Source: Pyronema omphalodes
Taxonomy: Eukaryota; Ascomycota; Pezizomycetes; Pezizales; Pyronemataceae
Assembly (NCBI GenBank): GCA_024516155.1
Contig: JAJJXM010000005.1
Location: 1,116,001-1,180,000, forward strand
Length of the DNA: 64,000 nucleotides
Direction: 5' to 3'
This document shows positions 23,858-36,702 of the stretch, one piece after another. The stretch's first letter is position 1, and each line of letters opens with the position of its first letter. The notes under the pieces were generated by a model. It made no database searches. It saw only the letters and a list, made by a program, of their open reading frames with translations, and was not told where the DNA came from. The position numbers and the translations under genes are program-made.

Positions 23858-26800
23858 ATTTTGTAAAGAGGATGGTGGTGGATTTGTTGGGTGGGGTATT
23901 TTTTTGATAGATGGAATGGATTATTAGAGATGAGGATTATGTACTGATGGCATGGTGGGATGAATGAGTGATTAGACGTGACTAGCAGTTTCTGGAATTG
24001 GTCTACTTTCTGCATGATTTTGTATAGTTCACATGATAATAAGTATCGAACTGGAATATTTCATTACGAATAAGTACTATATATGAAAGTGACTTGAATC
24101 AGTGTCATAACATGGCCGAAGATTTTACTCTTGACTCAATTGTACTCTACATTGTGGTAACGATTAAGATTCTTTCATGCCTGTTCACCGTATGTTGTGA
24201 TGATATGGATGTGCTCAAATTTGAGGATGCAAGTCAGAATATGACAGGATCTACGTCTAACAATTTGGAATCATCGCCATAGCTCTAATCTCATTGGACC
24301 TTTGCGATAGGGCTGAAGATCTGATAACCTCTCGGAACAATCTCTGATTGGCCTTCCGCTCCTTAACGAACACACCAGAGCTATCTATTGCTGTTATCAC
24401 GGGCCATAAATGTTAAGCAATTCTCAGCAAATATCGGCAGGGGTTTGTGTTGCTGTCGGCTGTCACCTCCACCAACGTTAACTTCACGTGAGCTCCGCTA
24501 ATCATGGTTTCTGCGGTGAGCGCGAATGACAACCGATGATTTAGTTGACGAAGCAACTTTTTGTCTGAAGGGTAATTACGATAACTCCAGCATTGATAGT
24601 TTCAGATATTTACGGCGAGTTTTGAACATTGAAAATGTTTACTACGAGAGACAGCTGGTTTGTGAGGTGGCTCTTGATCATATAGTAGACGTCTACCACC
24701 GATTCCATCCACCTCAAACTCCACCTCCATCCCGAACCTCCAGCGGGTATACTTTCGTATCGACAAAGTTACTCCCAATCGTTGCGTTCTGGTTGATTTA
24801 ACTGACCTGAGGAGCGAAGTTGAAATGGTGAGAATTTGGTCGGTGTATGCTGGAATAGAGGCTGATTTCTGTTGCAGTTTGCTTTGAACGACGTTCCACA
24901 AATTTGACGACGAAATAGCTACCACGAGGACAATTCTTCACCGAGACGAATTCTCGATCACACTCTCTTCCAAGACTCTTCCTCAGCAGCAGCCCCTTCT
25001 GTCTTTAAACTCTCCCCACCTCGGAATCCTCTCGCCGCCCAGCTCTACTCAAGTCTCCGTCCTTTCCCCGACATAACGCGTTAAACATGTTTTCGCCAAA
25101 TTGCGCACCAATCACAACCCCTCATCCCAACTAATCGGAGAATTCTCGTGGGGACACATCTCTCGACGCGTGGAGCAAAGCGCGGAGTGTAAAAGCCGGC
25201 CGACTCCCGTCGCGGTCGATCAATTCCGTGCACCCGACTGACACGCTAAGAAAGTAGGAAAAGCTTGTACGGGGACATGAAGCAGATCATCCGAGTGCGC
25301 GACTTGCAGTTGCGATATCTCGTATGCCATAGATAGCTCTTTGACACCTCAGAAGCCGGAAGCAAGACAGCAAGCAAGCAAAACAAACAAGCTATGACCA
25401 TGCCGTTGGAAGCGGCGAACCGATGAGACTGACGTTGTGGTCGGCGACTGCGGCAGGCTAGAGTATGTAGTGCTGCGGTTCCGAGAGCCGAGGGAATGCT
25501 TCCATGGAATTGGTTTGCTGAGTTCAGTCTTATGTAGATAGCAAAGACGTGGCCGTACATACATTCCGCTTGTGCAGAGCTTCAGCAGATGAGAAGCACC
25601 AGAGCTCCCAATAGCTCTTACTGCTGTTGACTTGCCACGGTATGGTGCCATATCACGGCTATGAATGGTCATGAACTCGGTTCTTCATCGGCCAAGAGAT
25701 TTCGAACCCGGGTGGTCCGTCTCAACTAACAACTTGGCGCGGGGTTTTAGAGAGTCTTGTCGAGTTATCCATCATGTATGGGACGTCTGGAAGGCAGATC
25801 CGGAAAAGCTAACGGCAGCTCTAAACACAGCCCTAAGACCTCTAAAGCGATGAGGTCAACCGTCAAACAAGACACAGAGCTACCCCTGTTGCCCTATGAC
25901 TTGGCAAGTTAGCTCAACCATCACTCACATCGCCCAAACGTGCCGGAAGACATATGCACCCCACAGCTTGGAAAGAAAGAGGAAACCTTGATGGATAAAC
26001 TGACCTGCGACAAGGACCTGGAAACAGAATGGCTTTGAAATCCTGACACATCCATCTTTGTATTATCCAATATGATGTTTCACACGTCGAGATCCTTTCA
26101 TCCGCTCGCGAAGGACGTCGTTGCACGACTGATATAACCGACACAAAGCGACGTTCAGCCAGGATACGTTTCAAGCTGGATATTACTTCTGGCAACTGGT
26201 ATAGAGCTCTGGCTCATGCTCCCCGAAATTCCCGCGCATTTCGCCAACTGAAGATGTGCATAGTGTACCCGAGCCGTTCCTACATACCCGTTGAAGGCGC
26301 GGAGACTTATGGATGATACGCCATCATAGACGACGGAGCCAATGCAATGTCACACCACTATTATTAGCTGGATCGAATAGTGCGAAATCGGCGGGGAGAA
26401 CTATCCGCCGAGAGCCGAGAGCTTGAGCTTTGAGAGCTCCCACAATTGGAGCTCAGTTTTCAACATTGCAGTTTTACTTGAGAATTTACCCAGATATTGA
26501 TTGCATATACGGCTTTGTACAACTTTCAGTAAATAATTCCCAACACATTCTCCTCATCTTTACCTCTCAATTGGCTTCGATCGAGATGAGTACCATGAGG
26601 TGGGGTTGATGAGCGTCCTGCCGATCCCTGACCTGCATCGATGCCTTGGCCCAATATGGAAATTGTGACGCTCAATCTGGTACTTCCGACGCTTCCCCGG
26701 CGGGCAACTGTATGGATTCGAAGTATCACGACAACCATCACGGTCCATAGCAACCGTCAGACACCACCACTATCCGGGCAACTTTGCTGTGCACAATGCC

Positions 26801-27095
26801 GGTGTTACGATGCCGGTGAGTGGGGATATCGGAGAGGGGTTTGAGGGATATTGGAGTGGGGCAGGATGTATCTCGACTTCATATAAGGCACGACGATTTC
26901 CTCCTCTTCGACTTCTTTTTTTCTTCATCCTCATCAACTTCCTCATCTTCCACTCTATACAAACAGTGAGTTTTCTTTATAACATTACATCATCAATCTC
27001 ATTGCATCTTCTTGATGCTTTGATACCTCCGGGTGCTTCAATACCTCAGGAATAAGAGCTAACAAACATTGTTTTTAGACCCATAAATCTTCACA
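23858..27095. other. Intergenic region, no convincing gene
   Basis: 3.2 kb. A 91-codon frame at 24526-24801 looks mildly protein-like but has no known domain, and I do not call it. The last 200 bases form the formate dehydrogenase promoter: TATAA at 26882-26886, then a long pyrimidine-rich tract and a 5' UTR intron. Confidence 0.5.
26966..27078 (+). other. Probable 5' UTR intron of formate dehydrogenase
   Basis: GTGAGT donor at 26966, GCTAACAAAC branch at 27057-27066 and TTTTTAG acceptor ending at 27078. The acceptor lies 17 bases before the ATG. Leader introns are common in highly expressed fungal genes. Confidence 0.65.
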
Positions 27096-28240
27096 ATGGT
27101 CAAGGTTCTTGCAGTCCTCTACGACGGCCGTGAGCACGCCAAGCAGGTCCCCGGCCTTCTCGGAACCACCGAGAACGAGCTCGGTATCCGCCAGTGGCTC
27201 GAGTCTCAGGGACACACCCTCGTCACCACCTCTGACAAGGAGGGAGAGAACTCCGTCTTCGACCGTGAGCTCGTTGATGCTGAGATCATCATCACCACTC
27301 CGTGAGTACTCCTATTACTTTGACTTTCATTTATCAGTTACTAATATATCACAGTTTCCACCCCGGATACCTCACTGCTGAGCGTCTCGCCAGAGCCAAG
27401 AAGCTCAAGCTCGCCGTCACTGCCGGTATCGGTTCCGACCACGTTGACTTGAACGCCGCCAACAAGACTAACGGTGGTATCACCGTCGCCGAGGTTACCG
27501 GATCCAACGTTGTCTCCGTTGCTGAGCACGTTATCCTCACCATCCTCGCCCTTGTCCGCAACTTCGTTCCCGCTCACGAGCAGGTCATGGCCGGTGACTG
27601 GGACGTCGCTGCCGTCGCCAAGGACTCCTACGACCTTGAGGGTAAGGTTGTCGGAACCGTTGCCGTTGGACGTATCGGAGAGCGTGTCCTCCGCCGTCTT
27701 AAGGCCTTCGACTGCAAGGAGCTCCTCTACTACGACTACCAGCCTCTTAAGCCCGAGGTTGAGGCCGAGATTGGATGTCGCCGTGTCGAGTCCCTCGAGG
27801 AGATGCTCGCCCAGTGTGATGTTGTCACCATCAACTGCCCTCTCCACGAGTCTACCTACGGACTCTTCAACAAGGACCTTATCTCCAAGATGAAGAAGGG
27901 TGCCTGGTTGGTCAACACCGCCCGTGGTGCCATCGTTGTCAAGGAGGACGTCGCTGAGGCCCTCAAGACCGGACAGCTCCGTGGATACGGAGGAGATGTC
28001 TGGTTCCCCCAGCCCGCTCCCCAGGACCACTGCCTCCGCTACGCCCGCAACATCTACGGAGGTGGAAACGCCATGGTTCCTCACATGTCCGGAACCACCA
28101 TCGATGCCCAGAAGCGTTACGCCGATGGAACCAAGGCCATCATCGACTCCTACCTCTCTGGACGTCACGACTACAACCCTCAGGACCTCATTGTCTACGC
28201 CGGAGACTGGGCCACTAAGTCTTACGGTATCCGCAAGTAA
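27096..28240 (+). CDS. FDH1: NAD-dependent formate dehydrogenase
   Basis: Oxidises formate to CO2 with NAD+, a cytosolic enzyme of one-carbon detoxification and energy supply. Exons 27096..27301 and 27355..28240 give 363 residues, the usual length. It begins [20 protein letters not shown] and shows the substrate segment [25 protein letters not shown], the Rossmann loop [15 protein letters not shown], the catalytic arginine in NTARGAIVV, the family-specific [12 protein letters not shown], and the catalytic histidine in VPHMSGTT. It ends [11 protein letters not shown]. Codon use is strongly biased to C-ending codons and GGA, which signals high expression. A leader intron and a TATA box precede it. 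In the Rossmann loop, VAVGRIG replaces the common V-A-A-G-R-I-G pattern at one position, which I regard as natural variation. Confidence 0.95.
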
Positions 28241-29253
28241 ATTTGTGGAACAGTTTGTAAATAAGCTTTTCTTTTTCGGAGTTTCTTATACTTTATGATG
28301 CGTTTTGTTTGGGTTTGCTGGGTGCAGATTTAGTTTCCTTAGTTAAGGATGAATGCAATATATTTTGTGAAAACAATCATATCGTGCCAATTTCCATGTG
28401 TGGTAAAATGTGAATTTCGTCCCATACATACTTGACCTTCAAGCGAGCTTTAGTTAGACAGTAGTCCAAGGCTTGGTCAAGAAACCCTTGCTTCCCCACA
28501 CTTCTAGCTAATAATATGACACCATTATCGATTCTATTTTTCCAAAGTGAACTGCCATTTTACATTAACTCGTGTAACAAGTATTGATTGCGGGGACCCC
28601 TAGAAGAAGAACGGGTCTGCTACCTCTTTTCGTAGATTAGCATTGACTCGTGTAAGGTTTATGACATATTATCGTATGGGGGGTAGATGTGGTGATATAC
28701 AGTCGGGGTGCTGTTTCTGGATATGCTGCGCGTGCGCATGGAATCTGATCCAGAGCGCCTATTTCATGCACTTACGTCGTATGTACGTCAATCATTGAAA
28801 TATTTTTTTCCAAAATTGATACTTCAGAGTTCACCCAATTAACCCCCCAAAAATTTCTTTCAATTACGCAAAATAGAAAAGTTGTTCCTCTAATTCAAGT
28901 TTCTTTATATATGGTGATATTCTATGATCCGGGCCACTGCGCGTTACCCCCCGGTCGCGTGAGTTTCATTCAGTGAGCTGCCCGGTGCACTTCCCACCAC
29001 CGCTCTCAAGCACCGACTCACGAGCACGAACCACCGAACCACGAACAAAGCTCTTAATAACCGGTATTCAGGGACCCTCTCCGCACGACTCAGCATACAC
29101 ATACGCACGACCATCACCAAACGGATCTAGACAGCCACCAATTACTCAGTCGATACCCCTCCCAGCCCCTTCCTTGTCTGTCCGTAACTCAGCTCAGCAC
29201 CCCGTGCTCGTGGAGCAGCGAAGCATCACGAAGCAACACTACAATCACATACG
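28241..29253. other. Intergenic, nothing recognised
   Basis: 1 kb. An open frame from 28973 overlaps the MSO1 start in another frame and is not a gene. No repeat seen. Confidence 0.5.
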
Positions 29254-29898
29254 ATGTCTTTCGCCAACCTCTTCAACTCTGCTAAGCGAAGCATTCAAAC
29301 CTTCCGTAACGACGATGTCGACGGCGACACAGAAGACGATTCCCACATTACTAGAGCCCTCAGAACCTACTACATCGAATCGCAGCGTCCATACCCCGAC
29401 TGGCTCCCTGCTCCCCCCAACCAGCGAAGCAACTCCCCCGCTCTAGGTCCTGTAGCATCTCTACGTAACGCCTACGGACGTCGTCAACAGCCCGCCTCAG
29501 GTCCTCCAGGAAGTAATCCTACCGACTTATCCTCTATTTTCGACGGCGAGTCAGCACCGGCCGAGAACCGACCTGGATTTGGAAGGAATGTCAGCAGCGC
29601 GAGTACTACAAATCAGCGACCACAGCTATTCCCAAGCGAAAGTGCACCGGCAGTTCCTACTAGCAGTGGTACCAATGGTGGTGGAAACTTGACGGCTGCT
29701 CAGTTAAGAATTAGGGAGAGGCTGAAGGGTGCGGCTAGGGCGACCACTAATAGCCCGCCTGCTCAGTCGCCTTATGCGCCGCCTTCCAGTGCGCCACCGA
29801 GACAAGCTGCACCGGCACACCAGGGCGGTGGGGGAATGCCGTGGGATGCTCCTGGTGGTGGAAGGCAGGGGCTGCAAAGTGGACCAAGATATAGGTAG
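29254..29898 (+). CDS. MSO1: Mso1-type Sec1-binding exocytosis protein
   Basis: Likely fungal Mso1, a small partner of the Sec1 SM protein that supports SNARE-driven fusion of secretory vesicles with the plasma membrane. Single exon, 214 residues. The conserved part is the N terminus: LFNSAKRSIQTFRNDDVDGD followed by ALRTYYIESQRPYPDWLP, which matches the Sec1-binding region of the family. The remainder is low-complexity Pro/Ser/Gly with a positively charged helix AAQLRIRERLKG near 150 and a C-terminal MPWDAPGGGRQG motif. The ATG at 29254 starts exactly at family homology. Confidence 0.75.
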   Translation: MSFANLFNSAKRSIQTFRNDDVDGDTEDDSHITRALRTYYIESQRPYPDWLPAPPNQRSNSPALGPVASLRNAYGRRQQPASGPPGSNPTDLSSIFDGESAPAENRPGFGRNVSSASTTNQRPQLFPSESAPAVPTSSGTNGGGNLTAAQLRIRERLKGAARATTNSPPAQSPYAPPSSAPPRQAAPAHQGGGGMPWDAPGGGRQGLQSGPRYR

Positions 29899-30331
29899 AT
29901 ACAGATGGTGTTTCAGAAGTGTTTTAGGAGTTTTGGGGATTTAGCGGGTGTTGTAAATGTGGGTGATTGATTTGGGAGAATACGTTTTTTGTAGTGATAT
30001 ATGTTTCGTTTCGGTAAAGCTAGTGGTTTTTTGTTGGTGATACACAGTGTAATAACAGCGATTTATTCTTCATGAGATGGGAGTGATATTAAATGGTTGT
30101 ACCTTGCTTTGTTGACATCTGCGAGATGGCATTATTGTCGGAAGGTTGCATTGAGCTGTGGTGAAGCTTCATATCAACCGTATTTCATGACAACACAAGC
30201 ATAAACAGCATCATTAAATATACACAATATTTTTGATAAAAGCGTCGCCCTAGGTCTTAAAAAAATGTCAAAATAAACATTCTCCATCACTCACCATAGC
30301 TTCAATAAGGTTAGGGGCTCTACCGGGTAAC
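29899..30331. other. Intergenic, nothing recognised
   Basis: 433 bases between MSO1 and FAR11; AT-rich 3' region, no further feature. Confidence 0.5.
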
Positions 30332-33300
30332 ATGGGGTTCCCTGCCACCCTTTCAACCACCTCTCGCTCCGATGCTGTCTCCGATCTCCAGTATCCGCCA
30401 AACTCACCAATACCGCGAAATCAGCCTCAGCTTGACAAAGCTCCCCGAAAACCCTTTCCCCAACTAAACCCCCAACAATCGCCTGCAATTCCGTCCGCAA
30501 ACCTGCAACTCCCGGCCGAAGATCCGCCCGCCTCCTCCGGCGATCCCCCAAAGGGTAGGAGGCGAAGGTCATCTTCAGTGCGGCTTACAGAGAACCCTTT
30601 GTTTCTCCCACACCCGGATCGCAGCAAGCCTATGGCTCAGGACTCGAGAAATGTAGACAGCAACGTTGAACGCGCCTCCGGTACCACAACCGCTAGCAAC
30701 TCTCATACCAACAGAACACCTCTACAAATCGACACGAGCCGGGTCACGCCTCAAGATCCGCAACAACCTACAGTGGTACCTGTGCCGAATGGAGGAGATT
30801 CCAACGGTGCTAACGGTTCGAATGGTACCAACGGCGGTGGGGCACAGAGCGGCCAAGGACAAAACGGTGCTCAGCAAAATTCAAATAATCTAGCTCAGGA
30901 TAGCTTAAGCTTGATGCAGCTGAAAAGGTTGGTGGGTGAAAACGCTAGAAATGTGGTGAGTCTGTGTGGGTATTTTCCTAGCATCTTGAACTGTATCTAG
31001 ACTGCGAGAGGAAACCCTGAAGAATGAGGCTGATGAGGTGTCGTGTGATCACGTTTTAGCAACCGGAATATGCCTTCGAGTACCGTCCGTCTGATACACT
31101 TCCAAACGAGCTTAGCGAATGGTTTACCTATGCACACGGCGACCTTTTGCTCTTGATTACCGGAGCTAAACAAGCTTTTGAACACACCTACACTAGACTC
31201 TCACTCCCGCCACATCAATCGGAAGCTCCTAGAGGAAAGATTTCACGATGGACTATGAGCAAGGACGTTAAGCGCCGTCGGTACATTTCGCGATGCTGTG
31301 ACCTACTCGAGCACGTCGACCAGGAGGAGAGAGTTAGAGGGTTGGAGGGACTCAGCTTTGTTGCACAGGGCGTCTACGGCGAGCTACACGACCATCATGA
31401 GCAAATGGACTGGATAAAACGGAACAACAAGCTCCTGAGGAGTGTTGGTGTCGTGGAAGCTGTGTTCGGGTGTCTAAGACAGGCTTTCAATCGGGAGTGG
31501 GAATTTGCACATCAAGCTTCGGCTGCCACGGGTGGCCTGGCTAATCCTGCAGAAATCGACCCCGATGAAATCTTCAACCAGAAAGCTCTGAACCGTCGTG
31601 AGCTTAAACACTCTATGACAATTCTTTACTTTCTGATTGAAGTTACTCGCCAAGTTAGTGAAGAGCAGACGGATGACAAAAATATTGGATTCGACGAGGA
31701 GCTGGAGTCATTCCGGGATGAGATTGCACAACTCCCTGGAGAAGGTGGTTTACTGGGTTTCTTGATCAAGAGCATTGCACATATGAGATGGGAGGACAAT
31801 GTTGAAATTCAACTTGCTCACCCAATTCTGCTAGCTTGGAAGACCGCCTTATTACTTTTCGGATCCCCGGAAAAACATCTTCCCAAAGTCAAGCAGTTCT
31901 CAAGAATGGCAGAGGGATTATCCGCAGAAGTCGACAAGAATCAGATTAGTGCAAATCCACTAGACTATTTCCTTTTCCGACAAGAGCTTATTGCAAAATA
32001 CCCAGCCTATAATCCTCCAAAACCGCTTTTCGCCTTCGATGCAAATACATATTTGCCATCCTTGACTCAGCCAGAAAACTCAACTAGATCTGTAGGAAAC
32101 TCGGATGTTCTTTTGGGAGGCAAGGGTGGTGGGGAAAATCTTGTCAGCATTTTGGAGAAGTCAGTACACATTGCAACACCGGCACCCTCGCCTCCACCAA
32201 GTCCTATTGGAGTTGGTAAAATGACCAAGAAGCAAAATTACCAAACCAATCAAAGCTTCCCGTTCATGTTCCCGCCAGCGGATAGTGAAGAGGGTGGTGG
32301 AGTGCCAAAGAGTATCAAAGAGGCTGGAGAATTGTTTTCCGGAAGAACCAGGATATCTTTGGCTATGAGGCAACTCTGGAAGGAGAAAGAAGCTTTCGAG
32401 AAGTACGGCAGAGGCTGGTCAGCCGGTGAACCGATTGAGCGTGAGAGGAAATGGCAGGCTGAGGATAGAATACCCCGCTGGGAAGAGAAGAGGTTGTCAG
32501 CAGTAGACGATGTCTACCAAGCAATACTCCCGCAAATGCAGTCGCTGGTATTGGTTTTGTTCAAGATCATGTTGCAATCTAATACGCAAAACTCTCCACC
32601 TCCGTCTGCACCAACGCAGGTACCAATTTATACCGGGGAGGGAGCTCAACCAGGTAAGTCCAGTTTTCCTATTGTTTTGAAACTATTTATTGACATGTTG
32701 TAGAACCGATTCCAGATCCAGCAGTGGGTGAAGGAGATTTTGCACCTTCTCAGTCACTGAGAAATTCATGGAATATCTTTGGCAAACGAAGGAACGGTGG
32801 TGGTTCTAATGATAATCAGCCAACACCGCTTAGCGCTATTGACGAAGATGCTCCCCATATCGGTTGGCAGGAAAGGCAGGAGAGGGAACGCCGAGAGCGG
32901 GAAGCAGCGGAGAAGAAACAGTGGGAGGATCTTGACACTGTACGACTACGAGAGATTACATCCAAGGGAGTGACGGCACTACTTCTTGTTTTGCTGAAGT
33001 GGTTCCGGGTTTCTCGTAAGTGTCTTGAATTGATTTATCATTGAAGAGTATTTCACTAACAATTACATAGATGTCTTGAAGTTTGAGTATCTTTCTCAGT
33101 TACTTTGGGACTCCAACCTTGTCCCGTTGGTGCTCAAGATCCTAAACCAACAAGACATTGTACACACCCTCACCACCAAAACTGACCGCCCAGAGCGTGG
33201 CTACTTTCAAGTTTGCAACCTGCACTCGCTCTCCCCCCGGCAATACACCAACACCTCCTCTGAATCTTCCTCTCCCGACGATGCCTGTCCACCACCCATT

Positions 33301-33900
33301 CGCTTCTCCAACAACCAAAACCCTGCACCTGAACAATCTGGCGAGTCTTCAACTCCACCCCCAGATCAGCAGCATCAAGAAGTAATCACCGAGTACTCTT
33401 GGCGGAACTTCTTCACCTCCATCAACATCATGCGGATTCTGCAAAAAGTTGTCAAAGGCAAAGCACACCGTAACCTTGCCTTAGTACAGTTCCGCAGTTC
33501 AGTAATTCTACGAAAGCCCTTGAAGTGTCCTCAGCGAGAGCTACGACTTTATACCTTGAAAGTATTTAAGGGGCAAGTTCCTTACTGTGGACGGAAATGG
33601 AGACATGGAAACATGAGGGTTATTACTAGTATATACCTTTACTGTCGCCCAGAGTTGAGGGATGATTGGTTGGCTGGTGGAGATGTGGATAATGAAGTTG
33701 AAGAGGCAGGACCTCAAGAGGAGGCTCTAAGGGCTTTGACGCTGTTTTATAATGTTAGTTGGTTTCCGAAGAGTATGGGGGCGGATCTTGGGTTACTAGA
33801 GGAAGAGAGAGACTTTTTTAGAAGGGAGTGTGTGAGATTGGATGAAGTTGAAAGAGATGAGATGGAGGGTGAGGAGTTTGGACAGCAGGTTTGGAGTTAG
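30332..33900 (+). CDS. FAR11: STRIPAK component Far11/STRIP (HAM-2 type)
   Basis: Scaffold subunit of the striatin-interacting phosphatase and kinase complex; fungal homologues act in cell fusion, septation and pheromone arrest. Exons 30332..30955, 31060..32653, 32704..33015, 33071..33900 give 1119 residues. A Pro/Ser/Asn-rich disordered region (1-190) precedes the N1221 domain, which opens with PEYAFEYRPSDTLPNELSEW and extends to about 520. A disordered linker (about 500-560) leads to the DUF3402 part: RISLAMRQLWKEKEAFEKYG, KGVTALLLVLLKWFRVSH, DVLKFEYLSQLLWDSNLVPL, FFTSINIMRILQKVVKGKAHR and LKCPQRELRLYTLKVFKGQV. The C-terminal DWLAGGDVDNEVEEAGPQEE and ALTLFYNVSWFP segments are also typical. 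The first intron (104 bases) is the least certain join. Confidence 0.93.
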
Positions 33901-34186
33901 GTGGTTAACCGGTAATGATTGCATGGAGGATTAGTTAGATGGATGAATTGTTGCAAATGGATTTGCGGATATGGGATACCTAATGCATGGATTGATGGGC
34001 AAATGATGTTTGCGGATACCTAGTGCTTAGATAAGTATGTTGCAAAATGAATCACGATGGTTTAGATTCACACATGATGTTTCAACGAGATTGAGAAAAT
34101 GTGTGATAGACACTATTAAACTAGAAACAGACATGGTATCGTGAGAAAAGAAAGACATTCAAGCCACAGCCGTAACTTCTGACTCT

Positions 34187-35090
34187 TTACTTCTTACTGC
34201 CCTTCTTGTCACCCTTCTTGTCACCGCCTTCAAAAAGTCCTGTAAGTCCCAATCCTTTGAGAACCTTCTCAAGACCCAATCCGGACAACAAGTTCCTGAA
34301 AATTCCACCAAGTCCAAGTCCATCAAGCTAGGCTCAATTAGCATCATAACCACAGTCCCTGACACAGGGGTCAACTCACAATATTTCCCAGCAAAGTGAG
34401 CACACCATTCAACAACAAACCGACTCCACTGACAATCTGGAACAGGGGGTCACAAAGCATATCCAACAACGGTCCCAAATCCTTCTTAACATTGGGCATA
34501 TTCTTAATCTTATCCTTAGCATGTTCAACAGCCTTTGTAACATCACCCGTCAACAATCCAAGTGACTCTGCAAGATGTTGCTCCTCCTTTGTAGCTTCAT
34601 GATCTTGAGCCTTTCTGGTTGCGTTGTTTGTGATAGTTCCATCGGGATCAAGAGCTTTGATTGCGCCGTTGGTTTCGGTGAGGATGTTGGTTGCTTGTTC
34701 GAGTAAGGGACGGACCTGCTTCACGAGCTCTTCTTCGTTGAGTTGATCGTTTTGTTTATCGTGATCGGCTTTGTCGAGTGCCTAATAAAGAAGGAAGATG
34801 GGATTTAGAAATAGTCACAGGATATGAATTTATGAAGATATTCTTTTCTTTTTATTTGGAAGAGGAATGGGGAATATAAGGTGTCTTACCTCCTTGATAA
34901 GATTCAGTAAGGGCTTGATCCGTTCATTGGCACTGTCGATGATGGCCGAAAGACGCTTGGCGATTTCGGCATCGGTTTCGTCACCCTTTAATGGTTCAAC
35001 TCCAGGGGCGGCTTTGTCTTTGCCCTCAGGAGCAGCTTTGTCTTTGCCCTCGGGATCGGGGTGCTCAGGCTTTTGTTGCGCGGAAGACAT
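34187..35090 (-). CDS. DUF6987-type fungal protein
   Basis: Conserved fungal protein of unknown role, related to the C-terminal unit of long LEA/involucrin-repeat-like proteins. Exons 35090..34890, 34781..34380 and 34327..34187 give 247 residues. After a Lys/Pro/Glu-rich N terminus with a duplicated EGKDKAAP unit, the domain runs from about 35 to 230. Recognisable pieces are RPLLEQATNILTETNGAIKA, LDPDGTI, DPLFQIVSGVGLLLNGVL, and the glycine/leucine-rich LDGLGLGGIF and LEKVLKGLGLTG repeats supplied by the last exon. It ends in a lysine tail with a repeated GDKKG unit. Amphipathic and Gly-Leu helices suggest membrane or self association, which is inference. Confidence 0.72.
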
Positions 35091-36116
35091 AGTGATAGTA
35101 AGCTTGTGATAAAAGTAGTTTTGGAAAGGGGTATGTAGATTGTGTCAAGTTAGGACTAGAATGTTTCTGAAATCTTAAGATCGGAGGTGGATATAAATAT
35201 TGATTTTTTATGGCCTATATATGGTCCCATATAGAGCAGCGGACGCTTAAGGCAGCACTGTTTCTACAACGTTCTCTCGTTTGGACTCTGAGTATTCTGG
35301 GTTTTTGGTTCTAGACTGGGGTTGTAAAATTTCCCATGTTGGGTTGCCGCGTCATTTACGAGGACTTCGAGGAGAAAACTTCAAGGAAACTACGATGTAA
35401 ATGAAATTCGAACAAATCAGTAAGATTCAGTGGTTTGGGATAGGGATCTTTGGAAGATATGGATGATTTTATAGACCGGTTTCTATAGGCTCTCTGACTT
35501 CACACTGACGCTGGATCATCGGTTACACAAGTGAGATCATTAGTAACTTTCGATCCCTTTGATGGGAAAGTATATAAAACAGTCGTGGTAGACAGGGAAT
35601 TTGTCAAGAAGGCGAGACCGTTGACAGGGAGATGGTGGTTGCGTAGTTGGTACCGAGTAACACCGGTAGCTTTAGCCGAAGAACGGCTCCAAACTGCTAT
35701 TGAAAGCTTGGATTTGCTCTAAATATATACCAGGGCGATGGCTTCTTGACGCTAAAGACCCTTATTTTGATGTTTTTACCTGCCGAATACATCGTGTTTT
35801 TAACCTTAATCACTTGTGAGACATGTCAACATCTACGGAATGCAACTAGAACATCTAAAACGCATAAAAGATACATATGACGTTTACTATCGATATCCAG
35901 GCACCGTTGTTACACAGCGTTACTTTCCTTGGCCATCTCGCTGATCATTTCTATACTCATCGCCTATCACATATTTCCACATGACGTACCCCCCTGGGCG
36001 TAAAACAAGAATCCCAAATCTCCAGCACGCAATATAATCTTCAGAGGTACTCGAAATGCGTCGTCGAAACCCTTTCTAGATTACGATAACACATTTTTCG
36101 AAAACACAACACAAAC
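35091..36116. other. Intergenic, divergent promoter region
   Basis: 1 kb between the DUF6987-type gene and the next gene on the plus strand. No gene recognised; a 63-codon frame at 35531-35722 has no support. Confidence 0.5.
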
Positions 36117-36702
36117 ATGTCCGATCACGAAGACCACAATACGGGAATGGGAGGATCTGACCACGAGGAACATGACTCCCGACCTTCATCCTCCGGTGCT
36201 GAACAACATCAACCAGGTCCTGAGGTTTCTGCAAACCCCGAACAGCAGCAGGAACATCATGAAACCGACCACCACTCTGATAGCGAGCATGAACCCGCCC
36301 CCGAACCGGACCATGATGAACAACCCCAGCGACCAGAGCGTAGACAAAGCGAACGACGTGAAAAAAGTAACGTACGACAGCCAATGGATGATGAGTTAGA
36401 TAATGTTGGGCGAGGAGATAGACAACTAGAGAGAAGGAAACAGGGACGAGGACAAAGACAAAGACAGAGACAAAGACGACAAGATCAGATTGGACAGTTT
36501 CAACAGCAACAACCTATGCAGCAACCACAGCAGCAACCACAGAAGGAGGGGAAGTCGGACCCTATCAGTTTGAGATTGGATATCAATATAGAGATTGAGG
36601 TGACGTTGAAGGCAAGAATTCATGGTGATTTGACGCTGGCTTTATTGTAAGTGACAAACTGACTGCTGTGAATGGCGGAGCTAACGAAAATATAGGCAAT
36701 AA
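36117..36702 (+). CDS. Conserved small acidic/Gln-Arg-rich fungal protein
   Basis: Function unknown. The first two thirds are disordered: His/Asp/Glu/Pro-rich to about 85, then Arg/Gln-rich with KQGRGQRQRQRQRRQDQ near 110 and a polyglutamine patch. The C-terminal motif DPISLRLDINIEIEVTLKAR continuing IHGDLTLALL is strongly conserved among fungal proteins of this kind and predicts a short amphipathic beta region. I propose exons 36117..36646 and 36696..36702, which end the protein as ...LALLQ (178 residues). The donor GTAAGT overlaps an in-frame TAA, so the unspliced reading stops at 36650 one residue earlier. Both versions keep the conserved end. Confidence 0.68.

Noticed and set aside
24526..24801. 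91-codon frame with an ATG that looks mildly protein-like
   Set aside because: No family recognised, no supported introns, single short frame; insufficient evidence to call a gene.
27341..28168. 275-codon minus-strand frame opposite formate dehydrogenase
   Set aside because: Shadow frame with low-complexity Val/Gly/Leu sequence and no family match.
28973..29446. 157-codon frame overlapping the MSO1 start
   Set aside because: Different frame from MSO1, Ser/Pro/Thr-rich shadow of leader and coding sequence.
36470..36545. CRISPR-like or satellite repeat
   Set aside because: The short CAAAGA/CAGCAAC repeats are low-complexity Arg/Gln codons inside a gene; CRISPR arrays are not expected in a fungal nuclear genome and none was seen anywhere in the window.
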